Shown: positions 45,013 to 53,216 of the stretch, piece after piece | Numbering within the stretch: the stretch's first letter is position 1 | Layout: each line of letters starts with the position of its first letter | Assembly: GCA_903889565.1 (NCBI GenBank) | Contig: CAISYC010000005.1 | Span: forward strand, 1 to 64,000 | Reading direction: 5' to 3' | Source: an uncultured beta proteobacterium | GTDB lineage: Bacteria > Pseudomonadota > Gammaproteobacteria > Burkholderiales > SG8-41 | Length of the DNA stretch: 64,000 nt | The notes under the pieces: generated by a model | What the model was told of the DNA's origin: nothing | What the model saw: the letters and a program-made list of their open reading frames with translations, nothing else | Database searches by the model: none | Position numbers and translations under genes: made by a program

Positions 45013-45978
45013 TTATTCGCCCTTGATCCCCGCGTCGCGTATCAACCTGCCCCACTTTTTCATTTCCGCATCGATGAATGCCGCCGTTTCCTGCGGCGTC
45101 ATGCTGCCGGCATCGAAGCCGCCGGCGAACAGGCGTTCGGCAACGTCAGGCTGCCGGTAAACCGCGGTGAATTCCTTTTGCAACTGTTCGACGATGCGCG
45201 GCGGCGTCTTCGCCGGCGCCAGCGCGGCAAACCAGCCATCGACGATATAGTCTTTCAATCCGGATTCGACGGCGGTCGGAATCTCCGGCGCAACCGGCGT
45301 GCGCTTCGCGCCCAACACGGCGATTGCGCGCAGGCGGCCGCCCTTGAGAAAGGGCAGCGCGGCGCCCAGCGCGGTGGACAGCACCTGCACCTGGCCCGCA
45401 ACGACCGCGGCATTCGACGCACCCGCGCCCTTGTACGGCACCTGGATCATGTCCACACCGGCCATGCGCTTGAACAACTCCATGGCCAGATGGCCGCTGG
45501 TGCCGATGCCCGAGGTGCCGTAGGCGAGGCCGCCGCCTTTGGCTTTGGCCAGCGCAATCAACTCGCGCAGGCTGGTCGCCGCCACCGATGGATGCACCAC
45601 CAGCACATTGGGCTGCGAGGCGAGCACCGTGATCGGGGCAAAATCCTGCGGCGTGCGGTAAGGCAGCTTTTCGTAGAGGAAGGGATTGGCCGCGTAGCCC
45701 AGCGCCACCACCAGCAGCGTGTGGCCGTCGGGATCGGACTTGGCGACGATCTCGCTGCCGATGATGCCGCCGGCGCCGGAACGGTTGTCGATCACCAGCG
45801 GCTGGCCCCATCGTTCGGGCATCTTCTGCGCAAGCAGGCGCGACAGAATGTCGAGCGCGCCGCCCGGGGTCGAGGGCACGACGATGCGTACCGGGCGCGT
45901 CGGAAAATCCGCGGCCGTCGCGACAACAGAAACAAATGCACACAGCACGGCAAACGCCAGCACAACCGATTTCTTCAC
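45013..45978 (-). CDS. Bug/TctC solute-binding protein divergent from the selenoprotein
   Basis: This is 321 residues from GTG 45978, chosen because AAGGA lies 7 nt upstream; an in-frame TTG 45999 is an alternative. The signal peptide ends VATAADFP. Hallmarks are IVVPSTPGGALD, VIDNRSGAGG and PDGHTLLV. It is transcribed away from the selenoprotein gene at 46102 with 123 bp between, so it may share regulation and provide its substrate (inference). Confidence 0.9.
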   Translation of the reverse strand: MKKSVVLAFAVLCAFVSVVATAADFPTRPVRIVVPSTPGGALDILSRLLAQKMPERWGQPLVIDNRSGAGGIIGSEIVAKSDPDGHTLLVVALGYAANPFLYEKLPYRTPQDFAPITVLASQPNVLVVHPSVAATSLRELIALAKAKGGGLAYGTSGIGTSGHLAMELFKRMAGVDMIQVPYKGAGASNAAVVAGQVQVLSTALGAALPFLKGGRLRAIAVLGAKRTPVAPEIPTAVESGLKDYIVDGWFAALAPAKTPPRIVEQLQKEFTAVYRQPDVAERLFAGGFDAGSMTPQETAAFIDAEMKKWGRLIRDAGIKGE

Positions 45979-46101
45979 AGCCCGATCCTTGTTACACAAC
46001 GGGCGCTATTGTAGCGCGCAGCGCATCGCCCATCGGCGGTTGCCGCTCGCCGCGATTTCGATTAAGTTCGACCGCTCACGCATCGTGAACCGGAGAACCG
46101 C

Positions 46102-47703
46102 ATGTCCGCCACCACCTTCATTTACGATCCTACCGCCCCGGCCGGCGATCTGCCGCAACTCGCGCGCCGCACACTGGCCGGCCTGGCCGGAAAAACGGTC
46201 GGCTTCATCGACAACGCGAAGCCGAATTTCAATTTTCTGGTCGAGGATCTCGGCGCGGAATTTACGACGAATCACGGCGTCAAGGCAGTGATCGTGCGCA
46301 GGAAACGCGGCGCCTCGATTCCGGCTGAAGAAGCGATGATCCGCGAGATCGCCGCCGCCTGCGATGTGGTGATCACCGGCTCCGGCGACTGAGGGGCATG
46401 CACGTCGTGGAGTATCCACGACAACGCAGAAGTCACGAAGCTGGGCCCGCTCGCCGTCACCGTATGTTCGAGCGCCTTCGTCAAGCTGGGCCGCGCCCAG
46501 GCCGCCGCCTGCGGTTATGCGGAGCTGCCGATTGCGGTGGTGCCGCATCCGTTCAGCAACCGCTCGCGCGACGAAGTACGCGCGCTGGCGGCGCAATGCG
46601 CTGCCGATATCGCGCGGCTCGTCAGCCATGCCGATGATGCCGCGTTTGCCGCACCGCGCAGCGCCGCCGCGCGCGCAGCGACCCTTGAAGTTGCCGACGA
46701 TCTCACCGCGATCAATGCGCTGTTCATGGAGAAACGCTGGGGCGACGGACTGCCGCTGATTCCGCCGACACGCGAACGCGTCGCCGGCATGCTGCGCGGC
46801 ACGGTGCGACCGGCGGACGAGGTCATTGCGCGCATCGCGCCGGGCTTCGGCGCGGCCACGGTCGAACGCATCGCGATCAATGCGGTGATGGCGGGCTGCG
46901 AGCCGGCGCACATGCCGGTGCTGATTGCCGCCAGCGGCGCCGTCACCGGCCGCGAATTCAATCTGCAGGGCGTGCAGACCACCACCGATCCGGTCGCTGT
47001 GTGGCTGATCGTCAACGGGCCGGTCGCGCGTGAACTCAACATGAACAGCGGTGCGAACTGTCTCGGTCAGGGTAACCGCGCCAACACCACGCTCGGTCGC
47101 GCGCTGCGGCTGATTCTGCAGAACATCGGCGGCGCGCTGCCCGGTGAGATGGACCGCGCGACCCAGGGCCAGCCGGGCAAGATCGCCTTTTGCTGCGCCG
47201 AAAATGAAGCGGAAAATCCGTGGCAGCCGCTGCATGTCGAGCGCGGCTTCAAACCGGAACAGAGCACGGTGACCGTGGTCGGCGCCGAAGGCACCATGAA
47301 CATGCACAGCTACGGCAAGAACGCCGATGACATCCTGCGCGTGTTCGCCGACACCATGGCGCACGGGCCGTCCAACGAATACGTGCACGGTGGCGAGCCG
47401 TGGATCGTGCTTTCACCGGAACATGCCGAGATTCTGCACGCCGCAGGTTACAACAAGGCCGGCGTGCAGGCAAAGCTGTGGGAGCTGTCGAAAATGAAGG
47501 CCGGCCGCATGACGCCCGAGGATCGCGGCCGCGCGCAGGCCTCGCGCGGCGGCGTGCTCGGCACCATCGGCGAAGAAACGCTGCTGACCATCGCGCACAC
47601 GCCGGCCGACATCGCGATCATCGTCGCCGGCGGCCCCGGCGCGCATACCGTCTACATTCCCTGCTTCGGCAATACGCGTTCAGTCACGCGCGAAATCGCC
47701 TGA
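46102..47703 (+). CDS. UGSC-type selenoprotein, TGA 46390-46392 read as selenocysteine
   Basis: The frame from ATG 46102 (GGAGA Shine-Dalgarno) runs through one in-frame TGA to 47703, giving 533 residues with selenocysteine at residue 97. Coding sequence continues in the same frame after TGA with normal codon use (TSWSIHDNAEVTKLGPLAV...). The site reads GSGD-U-G-A-C, Sec97 and Cys100, a redox-like U-x-x-C. The N-terminal part (about 1-180) resembles the family named for its U-G-S-C motif (recalled, (seleno)protein in NCBI naming). The C-terminal part (about 190-533; RWGDGLPLIPPTRERV, GANCLGQGNRANT) is an unrecognised domain. A hairpin with SECIS geometry follows the TGA. Function is unknown. 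Confidence 0.85.
46399..46428 (+). promoter_or_regulatory. Bacterial SECIS-like hairpin for Sec insertion
   Basis: Immediately after TGA 46390-46392, GTCGTGG (46404-46410) pairs perfectly with CCACGAC (46416-46422) around the loop AGTAT. TGC (46399-46401) pairs with GCA (46426-46428) below an internal loop. The apical loop begins 18 nt after the TGA and has G in its second position, matching the general rule for bacterial SECIS elements. Confidence 0.75.
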
Positions 47704-47841
47704 ACGCGCAGCAAGCTTGACCTGCGTCAAACGCCCGAGCGACGCTGGCGTTAGCATTAATTTGACGCCGGCAAGGCTGCCGCGGCGCAAGGAACGCTGG
47801 ACGGTCCTGTCGTGCGCCATAACGCACGCGAGGAGGCTGTC

Positions 47842-48234
47842 ATGACACCCGAACGCATTGTGCTGATCAGGGCATCGTTCACCACGCTGCAACCGCGCAT
47901 GGAGGAATTCAGCGGCCGTTTCTACGCGCGGCTGTTCGAACGCAATCCGGAACTGCGCCCGCTGTTCCGCGGCGATCTCGAAAAGCAGTCGCGCGCACTG
48001 GCGGGGATGATCGAATTGATCGTCAAAATGCTCGACATGCAGGACAAGCTGGTGCCGCTGATCCACTATCTGGGCGACCGCCACGCAGCGGCCAAGGTCA
48101 GGCCCGAACACTATGCGATGTTTGGCGATGCGCTGATGTGGACGCTGGAACAGATGCTTGAGGGCGAATTCACGCCCGATGTGCGTCGCGCCTGGCAACA
48201 GGCCTACAGCTTCATGGCCGACAACATGTCGTGA
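47842..48234 (+). CDS. Single-domain bacterial globin
   Basis: This is 130 residues from ATG 47842, with Shine-Dalgarno GAGGAGG. Globin-fold helices are recognisable: RASFTTLQPRMEEFSGRFYARLFE at the A/B helices, LGDRHAAAKVRPEHYAMFGDAL at the E/F region with H at the proximal position (REPEHY-type PEHYAMFG), and WxxAYSFMADNM at the end. No reductase domain is attached. Roles may include NO or oxygen handling or redox sensing. It follows the selenoprotein gene by 138 bp on the same strand. Confidence 0.85.
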   Translation: MTPERIVLIRASFTTLQPRMEEFSGRFYARLFERNPELRPLFRGDLEKQSRALAGMIELIVKMLDMQDKLVPLIHYLGDRHAAAKVRPEHYAMFGDALMWTLEQMLEGEFTPDVRRAWQQAYSFMADNMS

Positions 48235-48263
48235 GGCGCCGGCGCGGTTAAAATAGCCGCGTC

Positions 48264-48773
48264 ATGGGCATACGGCAACTCAACGGCACCTACATTCCGG
48301 CGGAAGACCGCATCGTCCTGCGCGTCAGCACCGACGCCGGCGAGGAATTCCGCTTCTGGCTGACGCGGCCGGTGACGACTCAACTGCTTGGTTCCATCCG
48401 CACGCTGGCCGCGCGCAGTACCGCGCAGAAATTTCCGCCGCAGGTGGCGCAGACTGTAACCGAATTCGAACAACAGGCGCTGCAGCAGCAGACCCGCCTC
48501 GACGACGAATTCGTGCCCGGCGCGACTTTCCCGCTCGGCGAAATGCCCGCGCTGGTAATAAAGCAGGGCTTGACGCAGGTTGAAGGCGGCGTTTCGCTGG
48601 ATCTCGGGCTGCCCAACGGCGCCAATGTCAATCTGCGCTTCGCGCAGCAACTCTGCCAGCAGGTCGGTGTGCTGCTCGACCGTCTGCAACAAAATGCGCA
48701 CTGGCTGATCGCGCCGGCAGCAGCAGCCGAAACGCCGCCGGCGGAAAGCGGCGACATCAAACACATTCATTGA
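48264..48773 (+). CDS. Conserved-looking hypothetical protein
   Basis: This is 169 residues with no recognised domain. It has a charged, beta-rich N-terminus (YIPAEDRIVLRVSTDAGEEFRFWLTRPV) and a glutamine-rich helix (about 70-85). The C-terminus contains QQLCQQVGVLLDRLQQNAHWL. It has no signal peptide. It starts 29 bp after the globin gene on the same strand, so it may be cotranscribed. Codon use resembles real genes. Confidence 0.6.
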   Translation: MGIRQLNGTYIPAEDRIVLRVSTDAGEEFRFWLTRPVTTQLLGSIRTLAARSTAQKFPPQVAQTVTEFEQQALQQQTRLDDEFVPGATFPLGEMPALVIKQGLTQVEGGVSLDLGLPNGANVNLRFAQQLCQQVGVLLDRLQQNAHWLIAPAAAAETPPAESGDIKHIH

Positions 48774-48801
48774 TTGCGCGGCAGCAGCTGCGCAATCAAT
48801 G
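48768..48801. terminator. Perfect 12-bp inverted repeat between convergent genes
   Basis: CATTGATTGCGC (48768-48779) and GCGCAATCAATG (48790-48801) are exact inverted repeats around a 10-nt loop. The left arm includes the TGA stop of the hypothetical gene. No long T-tract follows, so its termination strength is uncertain. It could serve both convergent transcripts. Confidence 0.5.
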
Positions 48802-48812
48802 TGCGCAAAAAC

Positions 48813-49763
48813 CTATTCGGGCTTGATCCCCGCGCGGTCGATCACCTCCTTCCACATCGGCACTTCGCGCGCGATACGCACGCGCAAGGTCTCGGCGTCG
48901 CCGCCGATCACCGAAAATCCGGTCTGGCGCAGCATTTCGCGCACGTCGGCGCGTTTGACAATCGCGATCACTTCCTTCGACATGCGATCCACGATGTCCT
49001 GCGGCGTGCCGGCCGGTGCAACCAGCACCTGGAAGGTTTCCGAATCCGAATTTGGAAACCCAGCCTCCGTCATGTTGGGCACCGCCGGAAAATCATTCAT
49101 GCGCCCGGCGCCGGTATGCACCAGCGCGCGCATGGTGCCGGCGCTCATGTGCGTCGCCGCGCTGCCGAGACTGAAGGCGCCGAGCTGGGTTGCGCCGCCC
49201 AGCACCGCCTGCAGCGCGGGCCCGGCACCGCCGTACGGAATGTGCGTGAGATTGATTTTGGCGCGGAACTTGAAAAGCTCCGTCGCCAGATGCGGCGAGG
49301 TGCCGCTGCCGGGGCTCGAATAATTGAGCATCTCCGGATTCTTCTTCGCCAGCGCGATCAGTTCGCCGACCGTTTTGATCGCCGAATCGGCGCGCGTCAC
49401 GATCACGTTCGGCGAAGCGCCGATATCCACCACCGGCGCGAAATCCTTGTACGGATCGAACGGCTGCTTGTAGAGACTCGGGTTCACCACCAGCACGCTC
49501 GACACCACCATGAAGGTGTAGCCGTCGGGTTTGGACCGCGCGGTTGCGACAATGCCGATGTTGCCGCCGGCACCGGGCTTGTTGTCAACCAGCACCGCGC
49601 GGCCGAGCGACTCGGTCAGATATTTCGCGACGATGCGCGCAACGATGTCGCTGCCGCCGCCGGCGGCAAACGGCACGATGATGGTGAGCGGCCGCTCGGG
49701 CCAGATTGCCGCGCCGGCAACCGACGACAGCAGCAGCGCCGCCGCCGCAAACAATGTTTTCAT
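48813..49763 (-). CDS. Bug/TctC solute-binding protein (AxWPERxxTI subgroup)
   Basis: This is 316 residues with GGGGAG Shine-Dalgarno before ATG 49763. The signal peptide ends VAGAAIWP. Hallmarks are IIVPFAAGGGSD, LVDNKPGAGGN and PDGYTFMV. It shares ASPNVIxTRADS and REVPMWKxVI with the Bug gene at 52178, so these two are recent paralogues on opposite strands. It lies 95 bp after the DUF3301 gene. Confidence 0.9.
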   Translation of the reverse strand: MKTLFAAAALLLSSVAGAAIWPERPLTIIVPFAAGGGSDIVARIVAKYLTESLGRAVLVDNKPGAGGNIGIVATARSKPDGYTFMVVSSVLVVNPSLYKQPFDPYKDFAPVVDIGASPNVIVTRADSAIKTVGELIALAKKNPEMLNYSSPGSGTSPHLATELFKFRAKINLTHIPYGGAGPALQAVLGGATQLGAFSLGSAATHMSAGTMRALVHTGAGRMNDFPAVPNMTEAGFPNSDSETFQVLVAPAGTPQDIVDRMSKEVIAIVKRADVREMLRQTGFSVIGGDAETLRVRIAREVPMWKEVIDRAGIKPE

Positions 49764-49858
49764 TCCGGACTCCCCGCGAGATTATTTTTTATCAAATCGA
49801 ACGCCACGCAATGTGCCAGCCGCGACTGTCGTTGTCAAAACCTGCGTCTGTGCAATTC

Positions 49859-50191
49859 TTAGTGCAAGGTGTAAACATTTGTACCGTCACCGGCACCGAC
49901 GTTAAGCATGGTCACGCGATGTCCGCGCAGGGTGATGCCGCCCTTGAGACGGTTGTTGCCGGTGTCGCTGTATTCGAAATCGTAGCTGCGCTCGAGCGTG
50001 ATGCGGCCGGCTTCAGTGCGCGCGCTGCGCAGCGCGGCGATCGCCACCGTGTCATCGAGCAGCAGCAGGCCGTCGGCGGCGCAGGCCGCGCGCGCCGTGC
50101 GCACCGCGATCTCGCGCGCGCGCAGGCTGTCGAGCCACAACCAGCCCAGCGCAAGACCGGCCAGCAGGAAGAGGATTTCGAGGATTGTCAT
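49859..50191 (-). CDS. DUF3301 family protein
   Basis: This is 110 residues from ATG 50191; ATG 50203 is an alternative. The N-terminal hydrophobic segment ILEILFLLAGLALGWLWLDSLRARE ends in the DUF3301 signature, followed by a soluble part with RSYDFEYSDTG. The protein is probably anchored to the membrane. The function is unknown. It is transcribed convergent to nothing and divergent from the cupin at 50313. Confidence 0.72.
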   Translation of the reverse strand: MTILEILFLLAGLALGWLWLDSLRAREIAVRTARAACAADGLLLLDDTVAIAALRSARTEAGRITLERSYDFEYSDTGNNRLKGGITLRGHRVTMLNVGAGDGTNVYTLH

Positions 50192-50312
50192 CGGCGCGGC
50201 CATTCTAGCGCAGCGCCGGTTTGGCGCCGGAGTGCAGTGCAGACTAGAATGCAGCGGACGGCGCGCCTGCGCCGCGTATTCGACCAAAACACAAAACCGA
50301 AGGGGGAGAATC

Positions 50313-50756
50313 ATGAAACGCTGCATGCCCGTTGCTGCCGCATTGCTTTGTCTCGCCGCATTCACCGCACGCGCCGCCGAGGAGTTGCCGCCCGGCGTCA
50401 CGCTGGTCAAACCCGAACAGATGAAATGGGAGAAATCCGAAAGCGGGCGCGAGAACGCCTATCTGCTCGGCGACCCGCGCAAGGCGGGCCCCTACCTCTA
50501 TCTGGTCAAATGGCCGCCGAACACGAAGGCGCTCGCGCACAAGCACCCCGACCAGCGTTACGGCATGGTGGTGTCGGGCGTGCATTACATCGGCTACGGC
50601 GACAAATACGACGAAAAGAAACTGCACGCGCATCCGGCCGGCACTTTCTTCACCGAGCCGGCGAACCAGCCGCATTTCGGCAAGACCATGGGGGAGGGTG
50701 CGGTGCTGTACTTCTATGCGATCGGCCCCAGCGGCAACACGCCGCTGGAAAAGTAA
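50313..50756 (+). CDS. Exported cupin protein, paralogue of the cytoplasmic one
   Basis: This is 147 residues with a signal peptide (about 1-23, AAFTARAAEELPP). The mature part repeats the cupin of 36306-36722: LVKWPP, LAHKHPDQRYGMVVSG, SGVHYIGYGD, HAHPAG and HFGKTMGEGAVLYFY. The Shine-Dalgarno AGGGGGAG is strong. Metal-binding histidines are retained. A periplasmic enzyme or ligand-binding role is implied. Convergent to the MFS gene downstream. Confidence 0.87.
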   Translation: MKRCMPVAAALLCLAAFTARAAEELPPGVTLVKPEQMKWEKSESGRENAYLLGDPRKAGPYLYLVKWPPNTKALAHKHPDQRYGMVVSGVHYIGYGDKYDEKKLHAHPAGTFFTEPANQPHFGKTMGEGAVLYFYAIGPSGNTPLEK

Positions 50757-50766
50757 CAAGCCGGCG

Positions 50767-52083
50767 TCAAAGCGCCTTCGCCGCGAGCGCGCGCCGACGC
50801 AGGCGCGCGAGCGCGACGCTCAGCACAACACCGAGCGCGCAGGTCGCGCCGACCGCGCTGAAGCCCCAGGTAAACGAACCGGAATGGTCCTTGATTGCGC
50901 CGAGCGTATAGGCAAAGCCGAGCGAACCGGCGTTGGCAAAGAGATTGCTGAAGCCGGTTGAGAGGCCCGCGGTACGCGTGCCGAGCACCTCGACCGGCAC
51001 CATGAACAGCGGGCCGAAATAAAATTGTGCGAACACCGAGTTGACCGCGATCACCAGCAGCAGCAGCGGCATCGAATGCACATGCACCAGCAGCAGCGAG
51101 GTGCAGGCCAGCACAGTGAGCGAACCGCCGATCACCAGCGGCGGATTGCGCAGGCGGTCCGACACATAGCCGCCGAGTGCGTTTGACGGCGCGCTCAGCG
51201 CCGCCCCCATCGCGGTCACGAGGCCCGCCGCCTGTATCGTCAGACCGCGGTCGGCGACCAGAAAAGACGGCAGCCAGAAATTGAAGCCGACTACCGGCCC
51301 CATGCGGATGAACTGCACGGCGGCGCACAGCCACATGAAACGGTGACGCAACAACTCCGCCGCGTGCGCCAGCCCCGGCGGATGACGCGGCTCGGTGCGC
51401 GGCTTTTCGCGGCCGAACGCAAGGTAGAGAAAGGATGCGCCCATGCCCATCACGGAAAACATGATGAACGGAAAACGCCAGCCGTAGTGATTGACCATCA
51501 GCGGCCCGGCCAGCGACAGAAAAATGTTGCCGGAAAAACCGCCCGCGACATATAGCCCCATCGCGGTGGCGCGACGCTCAGGCGGAAACCACGAGGAAAT
51601 CAGCGCCAGCCCCGGCGCGAACAGCAGCGCGCGGAAGACACCGGACACCAGCTGGTTGGCGACGGCAAACTCGAATGTCTCGATGAATGCGAAATTCAGC
51701 GCCAGCGCGGTCGAGCCGAACACGCCAAAGAAAAAAAGCCGCTTCGGGCCGAAGCGGTCGGCCAGATAACCCGAGGGCACCTGACCCAGCATGTAGGTGA
51801 AAGTCGAGGCCGCCGACAGCATGCCGGCCTGCGAAAACGTCATGTGCAGATCGGCGCGTATGAGCGGCAGAAACAGCGCGATGCCGCCGTAAGTCAGCGC
51901 CTGAAAGCTCTGACAGAAAATGACCAGCCCGATGGTGGTAAAGGCGGCACGTTTCGACGCGGCAATTGCGGGCCGCGCGGCGGGCGACGCGCTCAAAACG
52001 GATTCCGGACGGCAGGATGGGCAGTTGACATGGGTGAAGGCAATTTTAGCAAACTGCGTTGCGCGGATTTTGATACAGGTCAT
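50767..52083 (-). CDS. MFS transporter, ACS/phthalate-permease-like
   Basis: This is about 438 residues from ATG 52083. The real start is uncertain because the N-terminal 30 residues (SCRPESVLSASPAARPA) are not conserved-looking; TTG 51996 is another candidate. Twelve membrane segments are expected, with the MFS signature GYLADRFGPKR after TM2 and GGYVSDRLRN in the second half. These transporters carry organic anions in or out with protons. It is divergent from the Bug gene at 52178. The substrate is unknown. Confidence 0.82.
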   Translation of the reverse strand: MTCIKIRATQFAKIAFTHVNCPSCRPESVLSASPAARPAIAASKRAAFTTIGLVIFCQSFQALTYGGIALFLPLIRADLHMTFSQAGMLSAASTFTYMLGQVPSGYLADRFGPKRLFFFGVFGSTALALNFAFIETFEFAVANQLVSGVFRALLFAPGLALISSWFPPERRATAMGLYVAGGFSGNIFLSLAGPLMVNHYGWRFPFIMFSVMGMGASFLYLAFGREKPRTEPRHPPGLAHAAELLRHRFMWLCAAVQFIRMGPVVGFNFWLPSFLVADRGLTIQAAGLVTAMGAALSAPSNALGGYVSDRLRNPPLVIGGSLTVLACTSLLLVHVHSMPLLLLVIAVNSVFAQFYFGPLFMVPVEVLGTRTAGLSTGFSNLFANAGSLGFAYTLGAIKDHSGSFTWGFSAVGATCALGVVLSVALARLRRRALAAKAL

Positions 52084-52177
52084 GACGATGGACTGGCCGC
52101 CGCCGCGCATTGACTTGCGACGCGGTTGACGTAATCTGCGCCCTGAAGCCGCACTCAAGCCGGCCCGGGGAGAAAAC

Positions 52178-53170
52178 ATGCTGCAATTCATACGGGCGCG
52201 ATTCTGCGCCGCAATCGCTTTTGCATCGACAGCGCTGATTATCGGATGCGCGCCGCTGCCGGCGCAGGCCGCGGCGTGGCCCGAGCGCGCGATCACCATC
52301 GTCGTGCCCTTTCAACCCGGCGGCGCCAGCGATTCGCTCGGCCGCGTGCTGATCAAACCATTGACCGAGGCATTCGGCAAATCGGTGGTCATCGAAAACC
52401 GGCCCGGCGCCGGCGGCAATATCGGCATCGCGGCGGTGGCGCGCGCCAAGCCCGACGGTTACACGTTATTGCTGACCTCAAGCGTGGTGGTGGTCAACAG
52501 CAGCCTCTACAAGGCGGCGGGTTTCGATCCGATCAGGGACTTCGCGCCAATTTCCGATTCGGGCGCCTCGCCGAACGTAATCGCGACACGCGCCGACTCC
52601 GGCATCAACAGCCTCAACGAGATGCTGGCGATCGCGCGCGCGAAACCGGATTACCTCAATTATTCGAGCGGCGGCATCGGCGTGACACCCCACCTCGGCA
52701 TGGAATTGTTCAAATCGCGCGCCAAAATCAACATAACCCACGTGCCTTATCCCGGCGGCGGGCCGGCGATCCTCGCGATCTTGGGCAATGCGACCCACGT
52801 CGGTTCGGTGAACATCCTCGGCCTCATGCAGCACGTCAATTCAGGCGCGATCCGTGTGCTGGTGCAAACCGGCACCGAGCGCTGGTCGGAACTGCCCAAC
52901 GTGCCGACGGTGGCCGAAGCGGGTTTCCCCGGCACCGAATCCGAAACCTTCGTCGCCATGCTCGCGCCCGCCGGCACACCGCAGGAAATCGTCGATCGTC
53001 TCGCCGCGGAGACGACGACAATACTGAAACGTCAGGAAGTGCGCGATCTCCTGAAGACCATGGGCTTCGGCGTGATCGCAGGCGGCCCCGCCTCGCTGCG
53101 CGCGCGCATCGCGCGCGAAGTGCCGATGTGGAAGGACGTGATCGAGAAGGCGAACATCAAGGTGGAATAA
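52178..53170 (+). CDS. Bug/TctC solute-binding protein (AxWPERxxTI subgroup)
   Basis: This is 330 residues with a GGGGAG Shine-Dalgarno. The signal peptide (about 1-31) contains a possible lipobox IIGCAP, and the mature part begins near AAAWPERAITIVVPF. Hallmarks are PFQPGGASD, VIENRPGAGGN and PDGYTLLL. It resembles the Bug protein at 48813. It is divergent from an MFS transporter gene and followed by convergent HIBADH. Confidence 0.9.
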   Translation: MLQFIRARFCAAIAFASTALIIGCAPLPAQAAAWPERAITIVVPFQPGGASDSLGRVLIKPLTEAFGKSVVIENRPGAGGNIGIAAVARAKPDGYTLLLTSSVVVVNSSLYKAAGFDPIRDFAPISDSGASPNVIATRADSGINSLNEMLAIARAKPDYLNYSSGGIGVTPHLGMELFKSRAKINITHVPYPGGGPAILAILGNATHVGSVNILGLMQHVNSGAIRVLVQTGTERWSELPNVPTVAEAGFPGTESETFVAMLAPAGTPQEIVDRLAAETTTILKRQEVRDLLKTMGFGVIAGGPASLRARIAREVPMWKDVIEKANIKVE

Positions 53171-53216
53171 TCGCCAACGCGCAGCGAAGTGCTGCGCGCT
53201 GCGGTCACTGTCGGCG

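Noticed and set aside
46390-46392. In-frame TGA as a nonsense mutation making a pseudogene
   Set aside because: The downstream frame is long and fully open, the U-G-A-C context matches a selenocysteine motif family, and a hairpin with correct spacing follows. A pseudogene is less likely, though sel genes are not in view.
46006-47388. Minus-strand ORF of 460 codons opposite the selenoprotein
   Set aside because: Its protein (VHVHGAFGADHGHRA...) has no domain and no plausible start signal, while the plus strand carries the conserved Sec motif.
50767-52299. MFS start at 52299
   Set aside because: The extra 72 residues overlap the divergent Bug start and signal-peptide region (52178) and contain no membrane segment, so a shorter start is used.
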